Origin: Phil1 sp040767925 | GTDB lineage: Bacteria > Bacillota > Clostridia > Christensenellales > CAG-138 | DNA length: 64,000 nt | Direction: 5' to 3' | Assembly: GCA_040767925.1 (NCBI GenBank) | Contig: JAXGNN010000002.1 | Span: 1 to 64,000, forward strand | Shown here: piece after piece, positions 15,382 through 24,143 of the stretch | Layout of the letters: every line of letters begins with the position of its first letter | Numbering within the stretch: position 1 is the stretch's first letter | Notes under the pieces: generated by a model | Database searches by the model: none | The model's input: the letters and a program-made list of their open reading frames with translations, nothing else | Told to the model about the DNA's origin: nothing | Position numbers and translations under genes: made by a program

Positions 15382-16793
15382 GAGGAATCACCGTCCTGGG
15401 TATGCAGCTCATTCCAAGCAGCCTTGATTTTCAGCCCTATCGCGTATACCACATTGACGGTCACGCCGTTACCCGCCTGCTTATATGCCTGCGAGTCCGA
15501 GGTGACGGCAAGTATCTTGTCGATCTGGTCCTCGCGGTAGCCCTGCAAACGGAAACATTCCCGCGGCGTCAGCCTGCGAATGCGGCCGGAGAGCGTGACG
15601 ACGCCCTGCGTACTGCCGGTATCCAGCGTATGCGCGATATTCTTTCCGACTCTGCCGCGGCGGGTATTGTTGCCGGCATATGCAAGGTCTACGGAATCAT
15701 CCGCATTTGCTTCCTTATATCCTTTGTGGGTCGCTTCCTTTATCAAGAGAACGCCGTGCTTGTCCTGCGCGGTCAGCGTAAACATCGGTTCGTCCGCATC
15801 CTTGATACGCCGACCTTGCTGCCGCACCTTCTCTCTGTCGGGCGTCAGAACAGCGCAGGCATAAATGCCGGAACGCTCTCCCTTATGTCGGCTGAGCGTC
15901 GTTTTCCCGTAATGCGCGGTGACGCATCTTGCGGTATCCGTGAGCTGCGGATGCCCTTCGCACAGGTCGATGAAGCACGCGCCATCCTGCGGCGTATCCT
16001 TTACTTCCAGCACTGCGTTCTGCGTCTGGTTGCGGTCGATGCCGCGAAAATTGCTAGCGTTAAGGGCATATGCCTGTTCCAGCTCGTGGGTAATGCCGTC
16101 CTTGCGGTTGAAGCCTACTGCATATAAACCCGTTCTCCCGCCGAAGCCGCCGGTCGCGGACTTTAAGGTGCAGGAAGCTCCTTCGGGGTCGTAGACCTTT
16201 GATCCTTGCGGGCCGCCGAGGACTTGTACAAGAGCCTTTCCATTTGTGCCGGTGACAGGAAATACTTTTCCGGCACATCGCGCGTCAGTATATCCGATAA
16301 TGAACAGCCGCTTTCGGGATTGGGGCACGCCGAAGTCCTTGCTGTTAAGCACCTGCCATTCGACGTGATACCCCAGATCAGATAGCGTCCCGAGGATGAC
16401 GGTGAAGGTCCTGCCTTGGTCATGCGACAGCAGGCCGGGTACGTTTTCAAGCAGAACAAAAGGGGGCTTTCGCGCTCCAAGTATTCGGGCAATCTCGAAA
16501 AACATTGTTCCGCGAGTATCCTCAAAGCCTTTTCGCTTTCCGGCAATCGAGAAACTCTGGCAAGGAAATCCGCCGCAAATGAGGTCGAAGTCTGGCAACT
16601 GTCCTGTGTCGATTTGTCTTGCGTCACTGCAAAACCACTCTCCTTCCGTAGAGAATAGGGCGCGGTAGCTTTTGTTCGCATGTTCGTCGATCTCGCAATG
16701 CCCCATACAGTCCATGCCGGGGATCAGCTCGAAAGCCGCGCGGAAACCGCCTACGCCCGAGAATAGGTCAAGGTATCTCAAGTTATGGTTCAC
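15375..16793 (-). CDS. C5-cytosine-specific DNA methyltransferase
   Basis: 472 residues from GTG 16793, next to AGGAGGAAG and overlapping the preceding stop. A longer open frame upstream is not supported because it covers the previous gene. Motif order is that of Dcm-type enzymes: YLDLFSGVGGFRAAF (SAM binding) at the start, GGFPCQSFSIAGKRKG with the catalytic Cys near residue 77, LLENVPGLLSHD near 110, SRKRLFIIG near 150, a long target recognition region, and RRLTPRECFRLQGY plus QAGNGVTVNVV at the end. It methylates a cytosine in a short DNA site. No cognate restriction enzyme is seen, so it probably protects the element from host restriction (inference). The metK gene of the same operon can supply its cofactor. 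Confidence 0.92.
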   Translation of the reverse strand: MNHNLRYLDLFSGVGGFRAAFELIPGMDCMGHCEIDEHANKSYRALFSTEGEWFCSDARQIDTGQLPDFDLICGGFPCQSFSIAGKRKGFEDTRGTMFFEIARILGARKPPFVLLENVPGLLSHDQGRTFTVILGTLSDLGYHVEWQVLNSKDFGVPQSRKRLFIIGYTDARCAGKVFPVTGTNGKALVQVLGGPQGSKVYDPEGASCTLKSATGGFGGRTGLYAVGFNRKDGITHELEQAYALNASNFRGIDRNQTQNAVLEVKDTPQDGACFIDLCEGHPQLTDTARCVTAHYGKTTLSRHKGERSGIYACAVLTPDREKVRQQGRRIKDADEPMFTLTAQDKHGVLLIKEATHKGYKEANADDSVDLAYAGNNTRRGRVGKNIAHTLDTGSTQGVVTLSGRIRRLTPRECFRLQGYREDQIDKILAVTSDSQAYKQAGNGVTVNVVYAIGLKIKAAWNELHTQDGDSSC

Positions 16794-17073
16794 CTTCCTC
16801 CTGCAGCGAAAAAAGGAAGCCGAGCATATTCTCAGGAATATCCTCAGCTTCCCGCTGCTTTTGTGTATCGAATCGCGGCTGATAATCCCTGAGCGCACGG
16901 AGCGTTTCTCGGTATATGAAGTCGCCGCTGAACTCATATCCTCGCAAGAGCAGCGAAAGGATGTATTGATGCCGCTCTTTGGGCGGCGTCGCCGCGATGC
17001 GTTCGATGACCTCCCGCTCCAATGGCATCGTGGGGTCCAGCCATGCCACAACGCGCACTTTTCTTCTACTCAC
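16783..17073 (-). CDS. ParR-like DNA-binding partner of ParM
   Basis: 96 residues from GTG 17073, whose bases overlap the ParM stop (GTGAGTAG). A longer start inside parM is possible. The first 50 residues read as strand-helix-helix: RKVRVVAWLDP, then LEREVIERIAATP, then KERHQYILSLLLRGYEF. This is the ribbon-helix-helix pattern of ParR adaptors that sit directly downstream of ParM. ParR binds repeats at the parC centromere and caps ParM filaments. The acidic C-terminus (REAEDIPENMLGFLFSL) would be the ParM-contact tail. Similarity is by pattern and position, not by a clear sequence signature. Confidence 0.6.
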   Translation of the reverse strand: MSRRKVRVVAWLDPTMPLEREVIERIAATPPKERHQYILSLLLRGYEFSGDFIYRETLRALRDYQPRFDTQKQREAEDIPENMLGFLFSLQEEGEP

Positions 17074-17986
17074 GGGGCCACATCCGCCCAACGACCGCTT
17101 CAAATGCTTTTGCGTTTACACATACGTCATCGAGGTAAATAACGCGACACAAGCCATCACGGGGCGCAACGCGGGGCTTGACGAGGCTGGCGCCGCCGCC
17201 CATGAATACCACAGGGATGGCCTTGAGATCGAAGCCGCACTCGCCGATCTCGGATAAGAGCCGTTCCACATACAGCCTGCCCTGCCGGGATATAATGGCT
17301 TTCGCCTGCTCGGACACGGTGCAGGGCATGTCCGCAAGCACCGCTTCCGCCTGCGCATCGGTGATAGACAGGCCCAAAGCGCGGCGCACCTGCTCCTTTA
17401 CTTCGTCCATGCAGCGTATCACGCCCATCTCTAAGCTTCGGCAGGTGGCCGTATCCACGCTGCCCCGGTCTATGCGCATAACATCCACCGTCCAACCGCC
17501 GATATCCGCTACCACAATGGAGGGCTCGTCACGGAGAATTGCGGGGTTTATCGCTATGGCGCAATAGCCTTGGGGCTGGATGACAGCGTCCGTGATGGTG
17601 ATCTCATATTCCAGGCCCTCAAAGCGGTATTTTATAGGATTTGTATGCGAGAGCAGGTAGCGCCGGAACGCCGATTTATCTTTGCCGAAGCCGGTCAGCG
17701 GCAGACCTGCGGCGATGATGACATCCGCTGTGGTTTCGCCGGTGCGCAGCTTTACTTCCATTGCCAGCGCCGCAAGCGTCAGAAGATAGTAGTTTTCATT
17801 TGCCGTCTTATCCTTTAGGAGCGGCTGGCGACCGCTGCCGCAGACAAAAAAGCGGCCCTCGAACTCCAGTAAGCCCTGCTGCACAGGGGGAGGAGAGTCG
17901 AAGGCCACTACGCCGGAGGGGAAAACGAAGTTTGCGGTCTTGATGCTTGCGTACCCGTGGTCAATGCCTATAATGAGCGGCGTCAT
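17066..17986 (-). CDS. parM: Actin-like plasmid segregation ATPase ParM
   Basis: 306 residues. Actin-fold nucleotide motifs are visible: phosphate 1 GIDHGYASIKTANF at the N-terminus, phosphate 2 VVADIGGWTVDVMRID near 160, and the adenosine motif VVFMGGGASLVKP near 265. It polymerises to push plasmid copies apart. The start at 17986 overlaps the stop of the upstream gene by 4 bases, and a ParR-like gene follows immediately, so a ParM/ParR pair is present in addition to ParA and ParB-like proteins. This favours an element that replicates or circularises at least part of the time. Confidence 0.85.
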   Translation of the reverse strand: MTPLIIGIDHGYASIKTANFVFPSGVVAFDSPPPVQQGLLEFEGRFFVCGSGRQPLLKDKTANENYYLLTLAALAMEVKLRTGETTADVIIAAGLPLTGFGKDKSAFRRYLLSHTNPIKYRFEGLEYEITITDAVIQPQGYCAIAINPAILRDEPSIVVADIGGWTVDVMRIDRGSVDTATCRSLEMGVIRCMDEVKEQVRRALGLSITDAQAEAVLADMPCTVSEQAKAIISRQGRLYVERLLSEIGECGFDLKAIPVVFMGGGASLVKPRVAPRDGLCRVIYLDDVCVNAKAFEAVVGRMWPRE

Positions 17987-18615
17987 CTTGCATCACCTCG
18001 GCTTTTCTTGGGCGCGGTCATCTCCTGTTCGGTTTTCAGCGCGTTGTTCCTGCTGCTGTTCCAAAAGCTGATGTACATATCGCCGTGCGGGGTTTGGATG
18101 GCGTTCTGCTCAAATCCTTCGCCCCAGCCGTCGGAGAACTGCCCGATGGCCTCCTCGCGAACTTCGTTGAGTTCTGCCGACGATAGCGGCGCTTTGAGCT
18201 GCAAAATACACACGCCCGTAAGTTCGCCGTTTCTTACTTCCACAGCAGGATACATGGAATAGACCTTATCGTTCACCTCGGGACTTCCGTTGTGATAGTC
18301 CATGAGACCGCGCGGCGATTCAACCGTCATGGACAGATGGACGGCTTCTGATACATATGCTTCAAAAATGCTGGCGGCGTTACCGGATATTTCATACGGT
18401 TCTTCTTCATCCTCGCCCAATTCCATTTGCGGTTCCATGCTGATCACCAGCGGACAGTACAGCTTGAGTTCCGTCAATTCCGGCTCATGACCTTCAATCG
18501 TCGTAATGGGCAGCACATCGTAGTTCGCCTCGGCGGGGCTGCGCAGCTCAAAGTATTCGAGAAACGCTGATTGCGCCTCCTTATTGAGATCGCGGAAATA
18601 AATGTCAAATCCCAT
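17983..18615 (-). CDS. Conserved element protein of unknown function
   Basis: 210 residues from ATG 18615, preceded by AAAGGA and overlapping the adhesin stop by 11 bases. It begins MGFDIYFRDLNKEAQSAFLE. The middle is strongly acidic (MELGEDEEEPYEISG). The remainder looks like a soluble alpha/beta protein with no signal peptide or membrane span, ending with a basic stretch (TAPKKSRGDAR). I do not recognise a family with a known function. It lies between a sortase-type adhesin gene and parM, and translation is coupled to both neighbours. Confidence 0.75.
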   Translation of the reverse strand: MGFDIYFRDLNKEAQSAFLEYFELRSPAEANYDVLPITTIEGHEPELTELKLYCPLVISMEPQMELGEDEEEPYEISGNAASIFEAYVSEAVHLSMTVESPRGLMDYHNGSPEVNDKVYSMYPAVEVRNGELTGVCILQLKAPLSSAELNEVREEAIGQFSDGWGEGFEQNAIQTPHGDMYISFWNSSRNNALKTEQEMTAPKKSRGDAR

Positions 18616-20800
18616 GGTGCTTTGTTCCTTTCTGTCTGCATCGATAAAGAAATACACCGCATGCGCAGGCCGCCGCTGCGATCATGGATACGCCCAACAG
18701 CACACCGCCGGGACGGTCTCCGGTCGCAGGCGGCATTATGATCACGGGCGTCAGGGTCGGCGTACATGGAGGACAGGTCGGGCATGGTGTAGGCGTGACG
18801 GTTTTCTTGTTGACGATATCCGTCAGCGTACTTACTTTGCCTGCAGCATCGACGGTGAAGGCGTATTTCGTATCGTTCAGCGTATAGCCGCTCGGCGCTT
18901 CGGTTTCGTAATATGTGTACTTGGCGTTCGGCGTGAGGTTACTCACGGTTGCAGTGCCGTCCGAGCCGGTCTTGCCCTTGAACACTTCCTTGCCTGCGCT
19001 GTCCAGCACGATGATGGTTGCGCCGGCAAGAGCTTTGCCCTGTTCATCAACCTTTTTAATGGTCGCGTTCGCCGTAATGCGCTTGTTAGTGACGGTCGTC
19101 GTACCTGTAATAACGCCGGTATCCGAAACAACGAACTGCCTTGTCGTTTTATCCAGCACATAGCCGACGGGCGCAGCTGTTTCGGTATAGCTGTAGGTTC
19201 CGGCTTTTAGCTGCGGTATCTTCACCGTGCCGTCTGCGCCGGTCGTGAACACGCCGGTGGCTGCGCCGCTACTGTCTCTGACCTCGAACTTCGCGCCGGG
19301 CAGAGCCTGCTTTGTATCGGCGTCTACCTTTTTCAAAACAACGTCCGCAAGAACGGGCGGAACCTCGATGACCGTGAGACGATTAGTCAATCCCCAATAC
19401 TCGGGGTTACCGCCTGTGCTGCTAATTCGCAGCGTATGCTTGGTGCTGTCCAGATCATAGCCTGCAGGCGGAGTCACTTCGTAGTAGGTATAGTCGGTAT
19501 CGTAGAGCAGTTTTACATCGGTGGTGATCGTGCCGTCCGGACCTGTCATGCCTTGCCATACCTTTTCGCCAGCCGTGTTGTCAATGCGGATCACGGCATT
19601 GGGAAGCACTTTTCCTGATTCCTCGTCCGTTTTCCTGAAGCGCACAACGTCGCCGGTGGGTGCGGGCGGTGCAGGCGGGTTGATGGAGGGCAGGGTCAGG
19701 CTGTCGCTTGCACTGACGGTCTTGGGTATGCCGCCAGTGCCTACGGGCTGTACTGCGGAGCCGTCGGTCGGCACATACATGCGCCCGCGATTTGCTTCGA
19801 GCGTGACGGCGTTTGCGGTATCCGCCTGTACTGTAATAGTGATAGGTGTTGTTGGTACGCCGTTTGCGCGGACATAGAAGGTCACGCCCTCGCGCACGGA
19901 GGACAGCGTCGCGCCGCTTTGATCCGTAAAGCGTACAGCGAGATTTCCTGCGTTGCTTGCCGCAAGTTGTACATCGCCTGCCGAGAGCATATTGTCCGAA
20001 ATGCTGAACGGGCCGAATACATACTCGCCGCCGTTCTCGCGGGGTGTCATGTCGGCGGGATGTTGTATGGCAATCTCTGCGCCGATGGAGGCCGCGCTGT
20101 AATTCGTGTACTCGGCGCGATCTTTGGTCAGATAGCTGTATAACAGCATGGTGTCCTGACTGCCCTGCAGCATCCTTGCGCCGATGTACAATCCGTCCGC
20201 TCCCTTGACCGCCGCTGGCTGATGATGCCAGATCGCTTCCTGTATGGTGGCGTATACGACGCTTTCCGCGAGGGCTTCTGCCTCGGCTGCGCCCAACCCC
20301 TGATTGGTCTGTATCTCGGACACAAGGCGCTGGAAGCTTGCGCCCGCGTCAGCCATCATGGTATCCATGGGGATTGCGGGATAGGTATGCTCCACGACCC
20401 ACAGCATTTTGTCATAGCTGGCGCCAGCGGGCCATGCGACGGTAGTAAAGTTCTGCGGGAACTGGCTTATCATACTTTCCTGCGACGCCGCGATTGTGGG
20501 CGGATAGGATTCCGCCATGTCCAGGCAATAAGCGGTGAAGGTCTGCCCGTCCGCCGTATGCACCCATATTTTCATGACGTTGTTAAGCCCCTGAATGCCG
20601 CCTGACTGTTCAGTGCCGTTTGCGTCCATGACGGAAAAGACGGCGCTGGAAAAGTCGAGTACATAATCATCCTTGGTGTAGGTGGTAACGGCTTCGCCGA
20701 TGTTCGGCACACGGGTGGGTGTCGACGCGCCGCCTGCGTAGGCGGTCATGGGCAGGATAAAGAAAAGCGCCGCACAAAGCAGCGCAACTATCTTTTTCAT
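18605..20800 (-). CDS. Thioester-domain adhesin with CnaB repeats and sortase motif
   Basis: 731 residues. The signal peptide ends near MTAYA (residue 21). The head (about 25-370) is a thioester domain: Cys92 in TAYCLDMAE and Gln187 in TIQEAIWHH are the pair that forms the internal thioester, used to bind covalently to host amines. Three CnaB domains follow at about 383-475, 484-575 and 577-666, each with a KxxD strand and a YYEVTPPAGY-like end that supplies the isopeptide Lys and Glu. A Pro/Cys-rich linker (TPCPTCPPCTP) precedes the sorting signal PPATGD near 690, a membrane span and a basic tail. The motif departs from LPxTG at the first residue. The start at 20800 follows AAAGGAG. Confidence 0.9.
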   Translation of the reverse strand: MKKIVALLCAALFFILPMTAYAGGASTPTRVPNIGEAVTTYTKDDYVLDFSSAVFSVMDANGTEQSGGIQGLNNVMKIWVHTADGQTFTAYCLDMAESYPPTIAASQESMISQFPQNFTTVAWPAGASYDKMLWVVEHTYPAIPMDTMMADAGASFQRLVSEIQTNQGLGAAEAEALAESVVYATIQEAIWHHQPAAVKGADGLYIGARMLQGSQDTMLLYSYLTKDRAEYTNYSAASIGAEIAIQHPADMTPRENGGEYVFGPFSISDNMLSAGDVQLAASNAGNLAVRFTDQSGATLSSVREGVTFYVRANGVPTTPITITVQADTANAVTLEANRGRMYVPTDGSAVQPVGTGGIPKTVSASDSLTLPSINPPAPPAPTGDVVRFRKTDEESGKVLPNAVIRIDNTAGEKVWQGMTGPDGTITTDVKLLYDTDYTYYEVTPPAGYDLDSTKHTLRISSTGGNPEYWGLTNRLTVIEVPPVLADVVLKKVDADTKQALPGAKFEVRDSSGAATGVFTTGADGTVKIPQLKAGTYSYTETAAPVGYVLDKTTRQFVVSDTGVITGTTTVTNKRITANATIKKVDEQGKALAGATIIVLDSAGKEVFKGKTGSDGTATVSNLTPNAKYTYYETEAPSGYTLNDTKYAFTVDAAGKVSTLTDIVNKKTVTPTPCPTCPPCTPTLTPVIIMPPATGDRPGGVLLGVSMIAAAACACGVFLYRCRQKGTKHHGI

Positions 20801-20816
20801 ATTCGGTTTTCTCCTT

Positions 20817-21263
20817 TCAGTTCTGTGTGTCTATGGTATCGGGCAGCATGACGTATTCACGGGAGGCAAGCCCCCACAGATACCGGCTTCTGCTGATGCG
20901 GCCGCTGATATAAAGCTGCCGCCATTTCACTTTCTTATCCGAAATGAGGCAGCCCTTGATATTGCCCTGTATCTGCCGCTTTGCGCCGTCGAGCGCCATA
21001 GCGTCGGTGGAATTGTTGACGATGGAATAGATGGTGTCGTTATCCTGCCGTCCCGTTGCGAACACCTCCCGGTCGCCGTACTGGTCCCGACAGCCTGCAA
21101 TCAGACCGTGTGCCGCCTGATTCGCTTCCTTTTCACGAAGCTTTCTGACGCTGTCGGGCTTGCCGTATTTCTTGACGAGGTACGCGACCTCGCTCAGCTT
21201 CACGGTTTCCTGTTTGAGAATGTGCATCTGGATAACGTCCCGATGCTTTTTATCCAATTTCAT
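20817..21263 (-). CDS. Small basic element protein of unknown function
   Basis: 148 residues, start ATG 21263 with GGAGG eight bases upstream inside the end of the previous gene. It is basic and soluble (MKLDKKHRDVIQMHILKQE; SVRKLREKEANQAAHG; KKVKWRQLYISGRISRSR), with no signal peptide. A possible helix-turn-helix at about 20-50 (VKLSEVAYLVKKYGKPDSV) would fit DNA binding. It follows the second ParB-like gene and precedes the adhesin. I do not recognise a family. Confidence 0.65.
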   Translation of the reverse strand: MKLDKKHRDVIQMHILKQETVKLSEVAYLVKKYGKPDSVRKLREKEANQAAHGLIAGCRDQYGDREVFATGRQDNDTIYSIVNNSTDAMALDGAKRQIQGNIKGCLISDKKVKWRQLYISGRISRSRYLWGLASREYVMLPDTIDTQN

Positions 21264-22152
21264 TCTGAGTACCTCCTACGAGCTTGGGTTTTGATATTCC
21301 TGCTATGATTTCCTTGAGAAGCGCAAGGTTCTCAAGCGCGCCGTCGATTGCGTCCACCTCCAGTACGAGATCGCCGACGCTGATGTGCGCGTATTCCATC
21401 CAAATGCGGGCGTTTTCTTCGGACACCTCCATGTGGTACGGCTTACCGATGCCGTCGATATAGCTCTGGGCGATAGCGCCTTCGCCGTCAACGCGCTTGC
21501 TGTAACGCTTGAAGTCCTTTTCCATGACCATACGCTCGGCTTCGTCTTCCCGTTCTTCTTCGGGAACGGCTTCGAGGTTTTTCACGGCGTTATATGCCTG
21601 ATTGACGGAGATATCATTCTTTTCAAGAGCTTTCTTGATGGGCGCGGGAGCAGATTCGTCGATTTGGAGCATTTTCCCCATTGTGACCTCGCCAATGCCG
21701 ACCGCATCTGCCATTTCTTTTCTTGCAGTGCGCTTTTCACTTTCTGACAACGTTGTCACAAGGTCGTTTCGAGTACCCTGTCTCTCTTTTGCTCGTGATT
21801 CAATTTCGTCCTTCAGCTTCAACGCGATCTGCCCAAGCTGGTAGGTGGTGAGGTTGCGCCGACCCTTCTGCGTGTTGACCATCCATTGCATAGCGTCGAG
21901 TTTATCCTCAAAATCGAGGATCGCCATGCGGTAGGGTATATCATGCTCGGTGCAGATGTCATATCGGTGATGCCCGTCCACCAGCGTCATGTCCGCCATG
22001 CAGATCATTGGGGAATAGCAGCCGTTCTTCAGGATGTCGGCGGTCAGTGCCGCTTTTTCATCGTCCGTAATGGGCGGCAATAAGTCGCGCAGCTCCGGGT
22101 CTATGACGGGACTGCGCTCTGTGGAGAGATATTCTCTTTTGTTTTCTTCCAT
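21250..22152 (-). CDS. ParB/Srx-fold nuclease-domain protein, second copy
   Basis: 300 residues. Residues about 20-110 are a ParB N-terminal fold: LPPITDDEKAALTADILKNG, then TLVDGHHRYDICTEHDIPYR, the latter being the counterpart of the nucleotide-binding GERRxR box of ParB. A middle HTH (ADAVGIGEVTMGKMLQID, near 160) fits DNA binding. The C-terminus (after 215) is unrelated to chromosomal ParB. Its start is 8 bases after the DUF4314-like gene and its end overlaps the next gene. Two different ParB-like proteins in one operon suggest that only the first pairs with ParA and that this one acts as a regulator (inference). Confidence 0.75.
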   Translation of the reverse strand: MEENKREYLSTERSPVIDPELRDLLPPITDDEKAALTADILKNGCYSPMICMADMTLVDGHHRYDICTEHDIPYRMAILDFEDKLDAMQWMVNTQKGRRNLTTYQLGQIALKLKDEIESRAKERQGTRNDLVTTLSESEKRTARKEMADAVGIGEVTMGKMLQIDESAPAPIKKALEKNDISVNQAYNAVKNLEAVPEEEREDEAERMVMEKDFKRYSKRVDGEGAIAQSYIDGIGKPYHMEVSEENARIWMEYAHISVGDLVLEVDAIDGALENLALLKEIIAGISKPKLVGGTQNEIG

Positions 22153-22160
22153 GCAATGCT

Positions 22161-22451
22161 CTACCTTTCCTGGCTTTTTGACCGTTTTTTGATATGCGGA
22201 GGGTTGGCTTTTTCGTATTCCGGCGTGATTACCTTGAAATCGTCCACGCCGGGGATCAGCGCAAGCGATCTGCCGTTATCCCATTTCATGTGGATATCGC
22301 CGATATCGTCCACCATATCGACCGTCCCGCGCATACCGGCGGGAATACTTTCGCCCTGCATCTGATCGTTCAGTTCGATGCGCGTGCCGGGCTTATACCG
22401 CTCCTTGATCTGCTGGATTTGATAAGGTTTCAGCATTTGACCCATATTCAT
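22161..22451 (-). CDS. DUF4314-like small protein
   Basis: 96 residues, start overlapping the stop of the ParB-like gene as ATGA. The central segment, RYKPGTRIELNDQMQGESIP followed by GMRGTVDMVDDIGDIHMKWDNG, has the small beta-barrel look of DUF4314 proteins that recur in Clostridial conjugative elements. A basic tail (KKRSKSQER) follows. The final codons double as the ribosome binding site of the next gene. Function unknown. Confidence 0.7.
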   Translation of the reverse strand: MNMGQMLKPYQIQQIKERYKPGTRIELNDQMQGESIPAGMRGTVDMVDDIGDIHMKWDNGRSLALIPGVDDFKVITPEYEKANPPHIKKRSKSQER

Positions 22452-23368
22452 CGCTCCCTTCCCGCGCGGCTTCGCTGCCGCGCCTCTAAAATATTGAGTA
22501 TGGCATCCTTGATCTGCTCGGTGGAGTAGCTTTGCGGGAAGAAATCCCTGAGCTCGTCTGCCTTGAAGCTTACGTTGCGCGTTTGGGTTTTCTCGCCGCG
22601 AAGCATATCCGAAACGTTGTCTGCGTCCAGCCGTCCTTGTTGGGATAACTGCTTCATGCTTTTCGTTTGGGTAAGCGACGGATATTTGCGTGAATCCTGA
22701 ATCGCCATATATACGATTTCCTGCTCTGCGGGTTTGAGGTAGGAAAGCTCCACAGCGGGATGAAACTTCAGCTTACCGCTGTCCACAAGCTCCAGCAGCT
22801 GCGGCGATAGCTCTGTCAGCCTGATATAGCGCATGACGTTGCGATAATTATCGCCGGTTTCTTCGCCCACGATCTCGGTGGAGCGCCGACCGTCCGAGAC
22901 GATTAGTCCCGTCTGCCGCTTGTGCTCCAACGCTTCCAGCTTCATCTTGAACGCAAAGGCTTTTTCAGAGGGCAGTATGCTCTCCCTGTGCAGGTTCGCG
23001 TCCACCATGCACATGGTGGCGGTATCGTCGTCCATATCGCGGACGGTGACGGGTACTTGCTCCAAGCCTGCCAGCTTACATGCCGCCAGGCGCCGGTGCC
23101 CGCTGACGATTTGGTAATCGCCGTTGCCATCGGGACGGCAGAGGATAGGTTCAAGTACGCCGTTCTCTTTTATGCTTTCTGCCAGTTTTGTGAGTTCCTC
23201 ATCCTCGCGCACCTTGAACGGGTGATTCGGAAACTCTTTTAACCTGTCTGGAGAAAGCGTAACGGGCAGCGTTTCCCGATGCTCGGTCTGTTCCCGCTCT
23301 ACGGTCGGTTCAAAGAGATCATCTAACGGCCTGATGCTGATGCGTCCTGCGCTGTTGCCTCTCGGCAT
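22448..23368 (-). CDS. parB: ParB-family partition protein
   Basis: 306 residues. The ParB N-terminal domain occupies about 30-125: HPFKVREDEELTKLAESIKE, then ILCRPDGNGDYQIVSGHRRLAACKLAG with the GHRR box that binds CTP in ParB. A central HTH region (EIVGEETGDNYRNVMRYIRL, about 155-185) contacts the centromere. The C-terminus is short and basic. The start at 23368 lies within the 3' end of parA (50-base overlap), nine bases after GGAGG. It loads on parS-like sites and stimulates ParA. No clear parS palindrome was noticed in this window. Confidence 0.85.
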   Translation of the reverse strand: MPRGNSAGRISIRPLDDLFEPTVEREQTEHRETLPVTLSPDRLKEFPNHPFKVREDEELTKLAESIKENGVLEPILCRPDGNGDYQIVSGHRRLAACKLAGLEQVPVTVRDMDDDTATMCMVDANLHRESILPSEKAFAFKMKLEALEHKRQTGLIVSDGRRSTEIVGEETGDNYRNVMRYIRLTELSPQLLELVDSGKLKFHPAVELSYLKPAEQEIVYMAIQDSRKYPSLTQTKSMKQLSQQGRLDADNVSDMLRGEKTQTRNVSFKADELRDFFPQSYSTEQIKDAILNILEARQRSRAGRER

Positions 23369-24143
23369 TGTCCATCACCTCCATCGCCAGATTTGCGTAT
23401 GCTTCTGCGACCTTGCCCTTAGGGTCGTGTGCGAAGATGCTTTTGCCCTCTGCACCACACTCTATTGCCCGGACGCTCATGGGAATCTCGGCATCGAACA
23501 CCTTGACGCTGCCGCCGTAGGTAGAACGGATGAGTTCGACAACGTCCCGCGCAAAGTTGGGACGCTTATCCATCATGGTGATAAGAACGCCCTCGACTTT
23601 GAGGTCGGGATTCATCTTGCGGCGTACCTTGCTGTAGGTTTGAAACAGCAGCTCCAAGCCCTTTGCAGAAAAGAACTGCGGCTGTGTGGGAATAAGTACG
23701 CTGTCTGCAGCGACAAGGGCGTTGATGGTCAAAATGTTTAGACTTGGCTGGCAATCGATGAGGATGTGGTCGTAATAGGGACGGGCTGCATCTACATACT
23801 GGCGCAGCATATTTTCTCTGCCGTACTCGTTGATGAGCACGGTTTCGTATCCCGACAGTTGGATGCTGGAAGGCATGAGGTCGATGCCCTCACGATGGTG
23901 AATAACGCCCTCGGAAGGGTCGATGGTTTCTTCTGCGATGGCTTTGTCGATAACGTCGGCAATGGTATACGGCAGTTCGTCCGGCGTTTGGCAACCCAGG
24001 GACATGGTTAAGTTCGCCTGCGGGTCAAGATCTATGCACAGGACTTTCTCACTTTGCCGGGCGAGGGCGGCGGCGAGGTTGACCGTTGTGGTCGTTTTCG
24101 CTACGCCCCCCTTCTGGTTTGCAATTGCGATGACTTGGGACAT
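23319..24143 (-). CDS. parA: ParA/Soj-type partition ATPase
   Basis: 274 residues. The deviant Walker A box IANQKGGVAKTTTTVNLAAA is at residues 7-26 with both signature lysines, Walker A' follows at VLCIDLDPQANLT, and Walker B at HILIDCQPSLNILT near 125. It has no long N-terminal DNA-binding extension, so it resembles Soj/ParA type Ib. It dimerises with ATP on the nucleoid and is moved by ParB. It begins the tight operon that continues to the Toprim gene. AAAGGAG precedes the start. Confidence 0.93.
   Translation of the reverse strand: MSQVIAIANQKGGVAKTTTTVNLAAALARQSEKVLCIDLDPQANLTMSLGCQTPDELPYTIADVIDKAIAEETIDPSEGVIHHREGIDLMPSSIQLSGYETVLINEYGRENMLRQYVDAARPYYDHILIDCQPSLNILTINALVAADSVLIPTQPQFFSAKGLELLFQTYSKVRRKMNPDLKVEGVLITMMDKRPNFARDVVELIRSTYGGSVKVFDAEIPMSVRAIECGAEGKSIFAHDPKGKVAEAYANLAMEVMDNAERQQRRTHQHQAVR

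Noticed and set aside
16794..17051. N-terminal extension of the DNA methyltransferase
   Set aside because: The extension is an alternative frame of the ParR-like gene; the GTG at 16793 has a strong binding site and gives the usual methyltransferase N-terminus.
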